This document shows, one piece after another, positions 19,401-30,245 of a stretch of 64,000 bases of DNA. Both the position numbers and the translations under genes were made by a program. The DNA is taken from positions 18,690,837-18,754,836 of the forward strand of contig NC_087073.1 of assembly GCF_026151205.1 (NCBI RefSeq), in the 5' to 3' direction. Under the pieces are notes generated by a model. It saw only the letters and a list, made by a program, of their open reading frames with translations. It did not search any database and had not been told where the DNA came from. Every line of letters starts with the position of its first letter. The stretch's first letter is position 1. The stretch is from Bolinopsis microptera. Taxonomy: Eukaryota > Ctenophora > Tentaculata > Lobata > Bolinopsidae.

Positions 19401-20586
19401 AGAGCAACCAAGGTGCACACCACCCATATCCCGACTATGATCCACAGTGCGCGTCGGGTCGTTACTATTTTGTGATAGGTAAAGGGCCGGCAAACAGCGA
19501 GACATCTGCAAAACATTGCTCATCAGTTTCGTGTTTATGGAATTGTAGTTTGTAGATCAGAGAAATTATACGGAAATAATCTGACGGTACGACGTTTCTG
19601 CTCAAGAATTTCTACTGTGAGCACACATTGAGCAGACAGTAATATTTCACACGAATATTTTAAAACTCTGCATCTCACTTCACCCTACCTGTCTACAGAA
19701 GATACAGCGAGTGTAACTGCGCTGGCACAAAGGAGCACGTTGTCAAGGAGAGCCCTAATGTCACATGCTATACCCTTCTCTAGGTACCCACTCCCTTCTT
19801 CATTCTGTGAGAGAGAGGTATGTTAACTATCGTGCTTTCATAAAATAAAGTGGACAGATTTTTTTTAATACATACATTTAATTGAAACGATTTCAGATGT
19901 GTTTACGGAGAAATAAATCAAAAAGAAAACTGGAATCGAAAAGCTGCTTCGTTATAACTTTTATAGACAGAATCTAACTTAACAAACCTTTATTATGCTA
20001 CTGATAATGATAGGCGCTGATATGGTTGTCGCTATCAAGTTGTTAACAGCTAGATTCAAGATGAAGTACATTCCTGTTATTCTGAGTTTCTTGTACCTGA
20101 TGGAAGTGGCAGTTTTCAGTATCTTAAATATTGGAAAACTGCCAATTTATTGCCTTTTAGGTGGCAACATGTCGACCACCGGGACGTTCAAGTCATGCAC
20201 ACTTGAGAGAATTTGAGAGAGTTGATAAATACAAACTAAGGAAATAAAGGATAAACAATTGAGAGGATTTGTTTCTTACTTGAAGAAAGCGAGGATCATG
20301 AGGAAGTTCATAACTATAGCTACAGGGATAACCACAGCTCCAAGGTATATTACCAGTACCAACTGAAACATATTTATTGTTAGTTAAACTGTTTATTTTA
20401 TCCTTCATCGGCATATATTTTTCTAAAGTTTTTTGTGAACATCAAGTCTGAACTCTTTTTTTTGTAGATACAGTGTCATGATAGACATCAAATTCAAAAC
20501 TGTCTTAAGTTTAAAGAACAAAATCACATAATATTAACCTTTTCTGTCTCGGAGTAGAAAGATTCGGAGTAGGGATCAGAACCCAT
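13327..20586 (-). CDS. Class A (rhodopsin-like) GPCR, aminergic-type pocket, 11 exons, 438 residues
   Basis: Exons in transcript order: 20539-20586, 20280-20362, 19988-20096, 19689-19804, 19338-19505, 19061-19190, 18687-18788, 18274-18379, 14127-14250, 13660-13819, 13327-13497. All introns are GT-AG, phases agree, and the sum is 1317 nt. Seven membrane segments are visible. Landmarks: N35 (1.50), C94 (3.25) with C180 in loop 2, D101 (3.32), D118-R-C in place of DRY, W146 (4.50), P200 and Y208 (5.50, 5.58), F256-TFLP (CWxP variant), W291 (7.40), Y294 (7.43), NPIVY at 300-304. The second segment has N instead of D in LAxxD. D3.32 with W7.40 and Y7.43 is the set known from biogenic-amine receptors, but the TM5 serines are absent, so the ligand is unknown. 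An acceptor-like CACTATTTTAG ends 15 nt before the ATG. Intron 8 (4.0 kb) contains the homeobox pair; other introns are 147-307 bp. Confidence 0.9.
14720..15232 (-). CDS. Homeobox gene, copy 1 (PRD-like, intronless, 170 residues)
   Basis: Homeodomain at residues 108-167 in standard numbering: R5 (R112), F8 (F115), L16 (L123), then helix 3 with W48 (W155), F49, Q50, N51 (N158), R53. The motif MWFQNRRAKDR is that of a DNA-binding homeodomain with Q50. The rest is divergent (YYDQHKFLNP, SKIDVPGN), and I cannot assign a named family. The N-terminal half is acidic and proline-rich. The homeodomain sits almost at the C terminus. No introns. It lies inside intron 8 of the GPCR on the same strand, and is the mirror image of 17348-17860. 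A TATA box and short 5' leader precede the ATG. The protein is identical to copy 2 except for the last residue (L here, I there). Confidence 0.88.
   Translation of the reverse strand: MSYQNSYIPRLPELDLEEDSYLLPQLCSVPPELEVPELVIPIPNTKTSYTRTIPSVKPCYRTQHYSRGAEHSAPYRISERDSSHQSGAPWRQVPDQNPSQETPTKKQWRRKRTVFSPDEMAILIQYYDQHKFLNPALKAEILSKIDVPGNVLVMWFQNRRAKDRANGIVL
15311..15318 (-). promoter_or_regulatory. TATA box of homeobox copy 1
   Basis: Mirror position of the TATATATA element of copy 2, at the same distance from the start codon. Confidence 0.6.
15643..16937. other. Spacer between the two homeobox arms
   Basis: 1.3 kb of AT-rich DNA holding the divergent upstream sequences of both genes. It contains a homopolymer C tract near 16355-16372. 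No open frame of interest; the 74-codon minus-strand frame at 16655-16879 shows no domain. Confidence 0.5.
17037..17094 (+). promoter_or_regulatory. 13-bp inverted repeat upstream of homeobox copy 2
   Basis: ACTCTGGTTACTG at 17037-17049 is repeated as its exact complement CAGTAACCAGAGT at 17082-17094, 32 bp apart, about 255-310 bp before the ATG. The same pair occurs in copy 1 at 15486-15543. This could be a paired factor-binding site or a small hairpin; the function is not known. Confidence 0.5.
17262..17269 (+). promoter_or_regulatory. TATA box of homeobox copy 2
   Basis: TATATATA, 79 nt before the ATG. A CCAAT element (TTCCAATCAATAACG) lies about 30 nt further upstream. The transcription start would fall near 17295. 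The element is conserved in copy 1. Confidence 0.6.
17348..17860 (+). CDS. Homeobox gene, copy 2 (PRD-like, intronless, 170 residues)
   Basis: Same 170-residue protein as 14720-15232, with Ile instead of Leu as last residue and TGA instead of TAA. About four base changes separate the coding regions. All homeodomain contact residues are intact (W155, F156, Q157, N158, R160). It is transcribed away from copy 1, opposite to the host GPCR. Both copies are full length, so neither looks like a pseudogene. Intronless structure could mean a retrogene origin or simple loss of introns. Confidence 0.88.
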   Translation: MSYQNSYIPRLPELDLEEDSYLLPQLCSVPPELEVPELVIPIPNTKTSYTRTIPSVKPCYRTQHYSRGAEHSAPYRISERDSSHQSGAPWRQVPDQNPSQETPTKKQWRRKRTVFSPDEMAILIQYYDQHKFLNPALKAEILSKIDVPGNVLVMWFQNRRAKDRANGIVI

Positions 20587-20788
20587 AATTCAGCCTTCTC
20601 CTAAAATAGTGATATTAATAAACTTGAGTTGATGAGATAATAATTGAAAAACTGGTAGTGGTACGGTACACAGCAGTGACGCAGCTGCAGTGTGTAGATA
20701 TAAAATTAGGAATAATGGGCAGTAACAAAACTAGCTAATAATTGTAATTAACAGTGGCAATTAAGAGTGTAAATTAAACAAGCGACAC

Positions 20789-20863
20789 GGTTTCGTTCAT
20801 TAACACCTATTAACGGTGTCGTTCATTAACACCTATTAACGGTGTCGTTCATTAACACCTATT
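20789..20863. repeat. 26-bp tandem repeat, 3 copies
   Basis: Unit GGTGTCGTTCATTAACACCT followed by ATTAAC. The third copy is truncated. Each unit contains the complementary words GGTGT and ACACC. It lies 200 bp upstream of the GPCR start codon. Confidence 0.8.
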
Positions 20864-23800
20864 CTACACCAACACGCAATAAAGACACACTCAATCAAGT
20901 GGAATTGAAACTTGGAAAGTTTCCGCCTCACACGTGTTGAAAATACGAGCTAGTCATGCGATTCACACGAACTTTATTTTAACAGAGATTATGTGTAGTT
21001 TATTTATTAAATAGCTCAGAAACATTCTTTAGACAAATAAATATAAGCTAGACTCTAGAGCCACATCAAACATAGTCAGTACATTCCTGGCAGAGTATTT
21101 CTAATTATTGACAGACTGAGAGAATAAGTCATGAGGGATGATTATTTCTAAAATCTTAAGTAATCTTTAGTAAGGACACATGGTAATGGCGTTTAGAATT
21201 TTGATGCTGAACTGATTATTTAACAAACACATGTCAAGCGATATAAAGGATAAAGCCGGGCGATTGAGTTAAATATGTAATCGAACTCACGTTTCGTAGC
21301 TCATTAAAATATACGTACGATAGTTTAACTGTTTAACAGTTTAAGGGAAAATTAACGATAATGTTATAAATCTGCTTTACTTATTATATAGTTGTGTCGA
21401 AGTTAAAAAGATAAATATAACTATACTTATAGCGTATCCCACTCTACAGAACCGCGTTACAGAGGGGAATACTGAAACAAGATAAATAATAAACATTGGT
21501 AACAGTATCCCGACAAAATTGACGTGATTTCATAATTCCGAGAAATTCTACAAGTCTGTGGAAGAGCAGCTCGAGAAGCTTCCATCCCTCACTTCACACA
21601 AAGAACACTCAACAAAATATGAAATTAAAGTCCCGGAAAATGGCGCGAAAGAACAAGAAGAAATTAACAAACGAGCTTAATTTACTTATGAAAGTACAAC
21701 TTGAATGGTCTGTATTAAAAAACATGCTTGCGTGAAAAATTGGTGCGGCAAAATACCGACTAAGGATATAAAATTTGCTACATTGGCATGAACAAACATG
21801 GAAATTTAAAACTTTGGTTAAAAATAAGATACTGCTTCTAAGATCATGCTTTATGTACGGATATTTGAAGATATATCATCAATAAATGGTTAATTAAGCA
21901 TGTCAAATCACTGACCGAACGAAGAGGTCATAATATTCTATCACAAAGGTTTCGGTACGGTCTTAATGTAAAACTTATAAAACGTATGTTCCAGCGATCA
22001 CATGCTCATCGTAATTGTTGCTGAAGTGGCTAAGTTCTACAACTAAATTGGAATAGGAATTGTTATACGTAATTATATAACGGCACTCGTGTCTGGAATT
22101 TCTACCTTCTCCAGTTCTCCCGTCACAATTACAACTAATTAACTTCATGTGACTCGGGATAATAAGTGTCCACGGCAATGCTCTGCGACATAATCTCGGC
22201 TATTTAACTCGCAATAAAGGACTAGAGGAAACAAAAATTAAGATGAAATAGATTAAATTAAATAGACCGTTGTTCTGGTTTGAGTTTAATTGGAGGAGCT
22301 GAAAGGATGAACTGATAATGCTAACAACTTGCGGCTCTGGCACAGTACTGCGACTAACTGCACGGCATTCCAATATATACGGGGCGGATCAATATTTTGT
22401 AACATATTTAACTTGTAAAATATTTTACTTGACACATGACGGACATGGTCCCCTCTTGACATACGTGTGAAGGCTGAGGACACCAAAATTAAAATATGTC
22501 AACTTTCATTGTGTTCCTCGTTGTACTTTGAAGCCGAGGGCGAACATTTTAGCTTGGAAACCCCTCAGTAGTTACAAAATAGTGTTTTAAACATTTAAGT
22601 TATGTGGCCATGCGTACTTATCTGACAGTAAAAGTGCTATAAAAGAAAAAAGGAAATATTGAAGTGTTGGGAGAACAGGTTGTGCTGCCCTCTTTTCACA
22701 ATAAATGTAGGTGATACATAAAACTTGAGAGTTCAGCATTGAGCAACTACGTGTATATCTACGGAATGCCATCATGGACCAGGACCCGAACAATCTAACT
22801 TAAATCTATTGTTATATTTTACGTCAATGCAGTTAAAATACCGTTTACAAGGTCTCTCAGGGAAAGCAGAACCACGTGCTAGAGGTGCAGCTGGTTAATA
22901 GAGGCCCTAAATAGTAAATAGTATTAATAATACGATTTTAAGATAATTCAGGATAATTAGGCTCGATAAATAGATCGACACATGGTAAATGTAGCTCAGT
23001 AAATGAAGGTTCCACTGTAGTCGAAAAGTTAGAGCTATAAATGAACGAGGAAAAGTACAAGACAGTAAGTTCATTGTTCAAAATAAATGCCCGTGTGACA
23101 TGTCTAGGATCAGAGCACGATATGTTCTGACAATTTTGTTTTGTAGCTGTACACGAGCTGATTAAATAACAAATAAGATTGATCGGTCAGACGTTTAGCC
23201 GTCTAGCGAAAACTAATTAAGATGACCGAGCAGACATATCGACAGACTGGGGAAAAGAGGCACGATTTTAAACAATCCATAGATTTAGTCGTAACCTTTG
23301 TCTTGGAAATACTGAAATAGGAAGGTCTCAGGAAATTGTTTGAACCATAGCCAAAATCTGCACGCGACTCTGATCATAGTTTTAGAACAAACGATAGTTT
23401 TATACTATTACTATAACCATGCCACTCAACCGGTGTATTGCTTAAGAAATATCGAAATTAATCAAACAATTTGTGTCTATTTGCACTCTGGGGCTTAGAT
23501 GGCAAATGCAGCTATCTTGAAGCCATTATCTGAATAATTTGAATAACTTAACTCTTAAGTTAACACTTCTTCACTTAATAATTTGAAATAGCTTAAGTCA
23601 AGAGTCGGCAATCCTTTACTTGGTCGAGTGTTCCACGTGAATAACGACAGCTTTAATTCTTTAAAGGAGCCTCCCAAAAATTACATTCGCCGAAACCTCA
23701 CCACCAAAATATTCCACGGAGACGGGAAATATAAGTACCAAGTCTAATAGACTATTATAGCAAGCGGTCGATTTGAAGGCGAAATCAAGAAGTTGTCCTG

Positions 23801-25074
23801 ATGTAATCATGATATGAATCGTCTAGCTAAATTGTAGTACCCTTGTACGTGAACTGGACTAAGCTAGTTAAACGAAACACAATATGTATGTTGGGGAAGT
23901 TATAGTTCATCCTGACACACGCGAATATCACGAACTTCCCAAGTAGAAATGTCAGTCAAGTTTTAAAAGTTCGTCACATTGCTTCCCCTGAATGTGAGAG
24001 AGCAATTAAAGGTGCAAAAATATAGAAATGAGTTTCACGTCCTACATAGCTTGAACTTGAAGACACGGAATTTGACGAAAGAATGTAAAAATAAATAATG
24101 CCTTTATATTAACACCCACCACTCGATATAAAGCTTTATCATAATGGGACATGCAGGAATGAACATTACAGCCAGTTGCCAGACGTTATATGGCCAGTAG
24201 ACACGTGCGCAGCGTGTGTGCCAGCCTCTTGGACTGCGAAGTTAAGTTCGCAACGTGAGACAAACAGCTAGCTAACAAGTGTCACGTGAAGCAGACTTTA
24301 AATTGGACCAACCTAAACTTAGTTAATAATTGTTCGGAGCATTGTAAAAGGCCTGATAGTTCGTTGTGGCACGAATAACTCGTGCTTCCAACTACATTTA
24401 TAGTGGAGATGTCATTCAAGTTTGAAAAGTCCACTATATTCTCCCGTGGAATGGCAGATCAATTAAAGTTGAAAATTGTACTGAACCAAGAATGTCTGTC
24501 TATAAACATCCTCCGCTCAGTAAAAAGCTTTATTTAGTGGTGCATGGGTTCATTCAAGCCTGGAATAGAAGTTGCAGTAAATTGACAAACGACATGTAAG
24601 GTTGACCGTAAATTGGTCCAACTTTCAAACTAATGTCAATATTAGGCTAATTACCCAAGCTAATTACAGTTGGGAAGTACAGGTGAACAGCTCTATAGAT
24701 ATACCACATATTATGACGAGCTTGATTATAATCGAGCTGGCAGCAACATCTCTGGCAGTGACAGCTGAATTAAAGTGAATGTCGACCTCATAATTGATCA
24801 CATTTTCCGCTCAACTACTCAATTATTTGGCAGGACTGATTGCTGTACTAAATTACAGATCTCTTCTGTGTAAAGTAGTTTAGCAAATGACGGGATAACA
24901 CTTACTCTGGTTCGTCTATTGAGGCAGGCAGCCAACCGTACCATTCACAACAGGTTGATGATTCGGATACACAGGCAATATTGTGACAATGGGTGGTTAT
25001 CGTACAGGCTGCAGCATTACATAGCTTTCCTTGTCAACAATATTAGCCAAAGACTATAGTTATTGTCAGGTAGA
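20864..25074. other. AT-rich intergenic DNA
   Basis: No supported gene. One short cysteine-rich open segment on the minus strand (24902-25030) is listed separately. Confidence 0.45.
24902..25030 (-). other. Possible cysteine-rich exon (unproven)
   Basis: Open minus-strand stretch of about 43 codons, more GC-rich than its surroundings. It reads CNAACTITTHCHNIACVSES, then STCCEWYGWLP, ending before a possible donor GA|GTAAGT or at the overlapping TAA. Spacing is loosely EGF-like (HC.N.AC, then CC..YGW), but the usual CxC pair is altered. No partner exon was found on either side, and an in-frame TGA lies just upstream. It may be a decayed exon or chance. Confidence 0.22.
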
Positions 25075-25490
25075 GTGAGGAGGCGTGAGTCAGAGTGAGG
25101 AGGCGTAAGTCAGAGTGAGGAGGCGTAAGTCAGAGTGAGGAGGCGTAAGTCAGAGTGAGGAGGCATAAGTCAGAGTGAGGAGGCGTGAGTCAGAGTGAGG
25201 AGGCGTAAGTCAGAGTGAGGAGGCATAAGTCAGAGTGAGGAGGCGTAAGTCAGAGTGAGGAGGCATAAGTCAGAGTGAGGAGGCATAAGTCAGAGTGAGG
25301 AGGCATAAGTCAGAGTGAGGAGGCGTAAGTCAGAGTGAGGGGGCGTAAGTCAGAGTGAGGAGGCGTGAGTCAGAGTGAGAAGGCGTGAGTCAGAGTGAGG
25401 AGTCATAAGTCAGAGTGAGAAGGCGTGAGTCAGAGTGAGGAGTAATAAGTCAGAGTGAGAAGGCGTGAGTCAGAGTGAGGAGGCGTGAGC
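25075..25490. repeat. 20-bp minisatellite, about 21 copies
   Basis: Unit GTGAGGAGGCGTAAGTCAGA with A/G changes (CATAAG, CGTGAG, GAGAAGG). The period is not a multiple of 3, so it is not coding. Strand composition is purine-rich. Confidence 0.95.
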
Positions 25491-28400
25491 AAGCCTCACC
25501 CCTAGAAGCGAGCTTAGACCAGCAAGTATTATCGGGCTATATTCAAAAATCAAATCGTCAATGTGACACGTACGTGTGCAAGCAACTATAATGCTGACTG
25601 TTCTATGGAAAGGGTTTTTACCATGATGAGATGAAAGTAATGCGGATGAAGATTAAAGGTGGGCGTGTTCATTGTTTTAAGAAAATCAATATCCACCAAT
25701 GGTACAAAGCCTGATAAAAAGCAGAGCTAAAAATACTCTAATCATGCTACCACAATTGTTTGCGATTTGTAAGTTTGAAGCCTAAGTATTAAATAATTGG
25801 TCGATTGTCCTTGTCTGATACTGATAGGTTTTGCACGTTGAAAAGTCTGCTATAAAACACCGCGAGTCCTGCTGTTGCCACGCGAGCACATTAGTACTCC
25901 CTTTAGTAGCTGCGACTCAGTGTTCTATCTTCTACTTCAAATAGGTGAAGCACGTGACTGGAGGGCTGGTTTTAGATATTCAATATAGCTCCCACATTTA
26001 TTTAGGATTAATTAGGATTTTAGCCTACTTTATTGTTTCAGGGGAGGGAAATGTTTTCTAGAAAGGCTAATAACTGTGGGATTTTTTATTGTCTTCCAAA
26101 TTTTTGGTAATCTGACTATATCCCAAGTAATGATCCTGGGCATCGTTTAAGTAAAATAAAACAAACGAAACGGTAACTAAACAGCTTCAAAACGCTTCGG
26201 TTCCAAGAAAAAGTCTCATCTACTTGATACAACTACAAACGAGGAAAACAATAGCGTGGGTCGTGGTCATATAGTCTAACTCTTACAATAACTTACATAA
26301 CTCATTCGTTGTTTGATTGCGGGAAACATTGATCTTGAACTTACATAGCAGTACAACACAGAAGACATTACCGGTTCAGCCACCTTTTTTCGCAGGCATA
26401 GTTTTATAAGACTAATGATATGGTTAACTCATCCTGTACAACGAAGTTTGGGAACCCCTTTGTACTCGATGCGGAGAAGTAATATTGAAAAGTCGGATTC
26501 AAAGAAACTGAATTATGTTTTGAAAAGATGATAAATTATAAAAAGAGAAGGGACCTGGATAAACCGACAAATTCTTGAGGGAACAAAAGCGAGAGGGTTA
26601 TCTTTCTGTAGAAAAATAATAAGACCCGACTATATTATGCTAATAATTACATTGACTGAAAGACACTGTTGGGGTTATAATCGAAATTTCAGACTGAAAG
26701 TACACTATAACTTAGCTCAAGTTGGAATACGAATACAATTTAAAGGAAATAAAGAAAGGAAAGAAATTAGAAAGGGATATGAAATCTAACATAACAACGT
26801 CAAAGAGGCTGTGAGAGATCATCAAGATCTGAAAATACCTGACTAAAGATATGTAAATTATAAAATTAAAAACGCAGTTTTCTTATTACTTCCTGTTGCA
26901 GTTAGGGGCGCGATTTGAACATCAAGTCTTCAAAAAGTCTTCAAAAAACATATGGCACGACATAATTGATAACTAAATACAGTGCTACAAGTACAACATA
27001 TTCTCATGGACTAAATAAAATAGTGCAAGAAAAAAGATAACTTTACAGAGAGAAGACGTAGAGACCGTAGCTTTTTGTGGTTATAAGTAATGAACAAAGA
27101 GGCACGTTTCGCTGCTATGATGACATGCTATGCAGATTTGAAGGTGTTGACCACTGGTAATTATAAATCTACTACTTTTAGTGATACGGCTAAACGAATT
27201 ATAATGTAATTACTAATTGCAAATCAAGAGAAATCAATTTGTATGACTTGTTAATCTCTTTAAAATTCAATGGAAGAGGATAATTAGGAAACATTATAAT
27301 AGATAAATTCCTGCCAAAAGGTAAAAGGGAGCATTCCGAGGTAGGGTGGTTACAGCTTTATACGCATCATCCAATGTTAAACGTTTAGATATAGTAATAA
27401 AAACTAGGCTCAACGAGAATACAGTACGAGTTCCACTTAATCGAGCTGGGTAAGCGGTGCGTCGGTAGGTACCGAACGGGCATGAATAGTATCTCGAATA
27501 TTTGCAGGAATATCGGGATATGATACATATCAACTTCAGGAATGTTAGAGAGCTAAAGTATTTAATTGTAACAATGCCTAATTCAAGTTTTATAACGAGG
27601 CCAGAAAAATACCACTTAGGTGGTCATTATGTTTGTGGGATTCTAATTAGTTCTCAGTGGTGAACCTCGGGATTCTCAGTGGTGAACCTCGGGATGCCAT
27701 TTGCAGGCCGATATGGTTCCTAATTGATATCCGTGACTTGAAAGACATATCATGTCATGGAAGACAGAGAGGCAGCAGCTGCGGCGACAGCACAAGTCAT
27801 CATAAAAGATACAGGTATGTAGCGAGAACATTCCAGCAAGATCAGGGACTACAGAGTGCAGTGATAATAAAGTAGACCATCGAGAGTAGCCAGTTTTTAC
27901 TTTAGGGGTGCACTTGGCCTAGCGAAGTTCGCCGCGGTCGACTGAAGAGCATAAAAATTCAGCATTTTTAAGGATTCTAGAATCTAGATGCATGAACAGC
28001 ATTATAAAAAGTAATGTATCACTGACAATTGACCCGATATGACATTACAATGCGTTGCTTATTGCGACCTCGCCATCGACCACGTTTTGGTATGGGGCGC
28101 ACTTTCAACTATTGCAACACCTAGCTACTGGACTTGACCATTGATAATAAAGTATGTAGCTGTTACTCTTTCAAATAGTTTTAGAACAATAAACCCGATC
28201 GGCCGATCAATAACAACGCTATGGAGATAGTTGCCAACGCCACATATCACGCATATCTCTCTTGTACGTGTTATTTTGGATTATGGTGATAAATGACAAG
28301 TGATAATGCTAATCCCAATTTCCAAATGGCTTGTCCAACTAGCAATTATAATAATTATAAGGAGTATTTAGCATTGCGCTGTCAAGCTGCATATAGTTTA

Positions 28401-28615
28401 ACTTGAATTTAATGTTATGTAATTTTCTGAATTAAAAGTTATGTAATCGAGTTGAAAAGAGGGGTTCTTAGAATCCTAGCATAGCTATCCATTTACTTTA
28501 GGTTACTTTTAAGGTTGTTCACTTAGTAAAACCGAGAATATTTTAACGACCGGGAATCTTCATAACTGATAAAGATTATAATAACCCTGGCTCCATAATA
28601 TGAAGGACTCGGTTT

Positions 28616-28724
28616 AATTCTTAATGAAAAGCTCGAATACGCTATATGGGAAAAGATTCTTTTTAGCTTGCGATGCTGAGAAACTGCCATTAATGTATTG
28701 TATTCGAGCTTTTCGTTAAGAATT
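28616..28724. repeat. Small hairpin element with 25-bp inverted ends
   Basis: AATTCTTAATGAAAAGCTCG (plus AATAC) at 28616-28640 is repeated inverted at 28700-28724 with one mismatch. The end sequence recurs at 6507-6524, together with a second shared block (28750-28785 against 6355-6400), so this belongs to a dispersed MITE-like family. Confidence 0.6.
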
Positions 28725-30171
28725 TTCAAAATTTCTTCATATTATACAGCTGGTTAAAGCACTTCCATCCCATTATATAAAATAAGTAAAAATGAAACAA
28801 AATTTTAGCAAGATGGTTATCACAAATCTTAAATTTAAATCAATTAATTTACATCAACCTCAACCCTTCAACATTTCGAAAAATAAGCCTGGAATTACCA
28901 ACAACAGTGAATAGATCTAGACCACTGAGAACTGTAATAAGTAGATAGAAGAGGGTAGAATAAAGGCAGAATGATGAGCTTATCACAAGCACAGCATACA
29001 CTACCAATACTCCTCTTACCATCAGTTAAATATTTTACAAGCTATACTTATCAACAATCAAGCAGGTACCACACGCAATGCGGCCAGATGGCATGGCACT
29101 AAAACTCAGTTAAGTTCGAGAGCATGAGTTTGCATCATAAATGACGTGAAATTAATCGAAAAAACCGCAGCCAAGGAAATGGAACTGCTCATGAATATTG
29201 AATCATATTTAATAATATTTACTATAGTCGGCATATTCAAGCGACTAACACTTAAAAGCCGACGTAATGGTAACGAGATAAAGACAACACGTGTTGCGGA
29301 GAGAGAACGACTATAATCCCACAAGTGTTAATCGTGACAGCAACTGTTATAAATCAGGAATAATTAACTGGCAAGATCAACATTAAAAGAGAATCGTGCA
29401 CTGGTTGTGGTGTCGTGTTTTTCTTATTAAGGAAATTGTTAATCATCAAACGTAATTATAGATGATTGTTCAGGGTAATTATCAGCTCTGATTGCATTAC
29501 CATGGTACTGAAGATATATTGAAAATTAATTCAATATACTTGCAACATTGTTCTCATAATATTTACAATTATGGACAGGTATCATCGGTACGAGGATTGC
29601 AATGCACTAAGTATAGCAAGGACTTGTGAACAATGAATATTTTACTGATATTCGTAAATTGCACGACTAGGTCGAATTGAGATCACGCCATCTCATGGAT
29701 TGTTCCCACGACCGAGCTTCAAGGAATTTTCCCATTGAAACAGGTGGTACTAACACTTTCAGCCTGGAACAAACAAAACACGTATCAATTAAGGGTACAA
29801 TACGGTCAGGCTAAATTAAAAATAAACGAGTTAACAACCCAACTAACAACCTAAGATACCTAACTTCGTGTATATCGTACAAAACGTCACAGGATAGCAA
29901 AAAGCTCTTATATCGTCACATAATAATCAATTATTTAATCAATATTTTGTGTGATATTCGCAGATAGGGAATAGATTTCCCTGAAGGTCATAAGTATTAA
30001 ATATGCATTAAAACGGTCATAGCTTGTACAGTTAGCCCGAAATATAATTTCATGGCTCAAGAGTTGAAATTTTAAAATTAGATGCAGCTAGGTCCAACCA
30101 TTGCATCTGATTCTAGCAGGATTGGGAGCCTAAACCCAGAAATACTCGTGAAGCCACAAAAATGGATGCTT

Positions 30172-30245
30172 GGTACCTGATAACAGCTATCAATCTCAAT
30201 ACACACCTGGTACCTGATAACAGCTATCAATCTCAATACACACCT
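30172..30245. repeat. 37-bp direct duplication
   Basis: Two identical adjacent copies starting GGTACCTGATAACAGCTATC and ending ACACACCT. Confidence 0.9.

Noticed and set aside
24121-24235. Trp-rich open stretch on the minus strand after a CGCAG acceptor, in phase with the cysteine-rich segment at 24902
   Set aside because: The composition is unnatural (many Trp, no domain), and about 40 open codons is within chance expectation.
25075-25490. CRISPR-like array
   Set aside because: Units are directly adjacent with no unique spacers, and the setting is animal DNA. The same holds for the array at 60954-61297.
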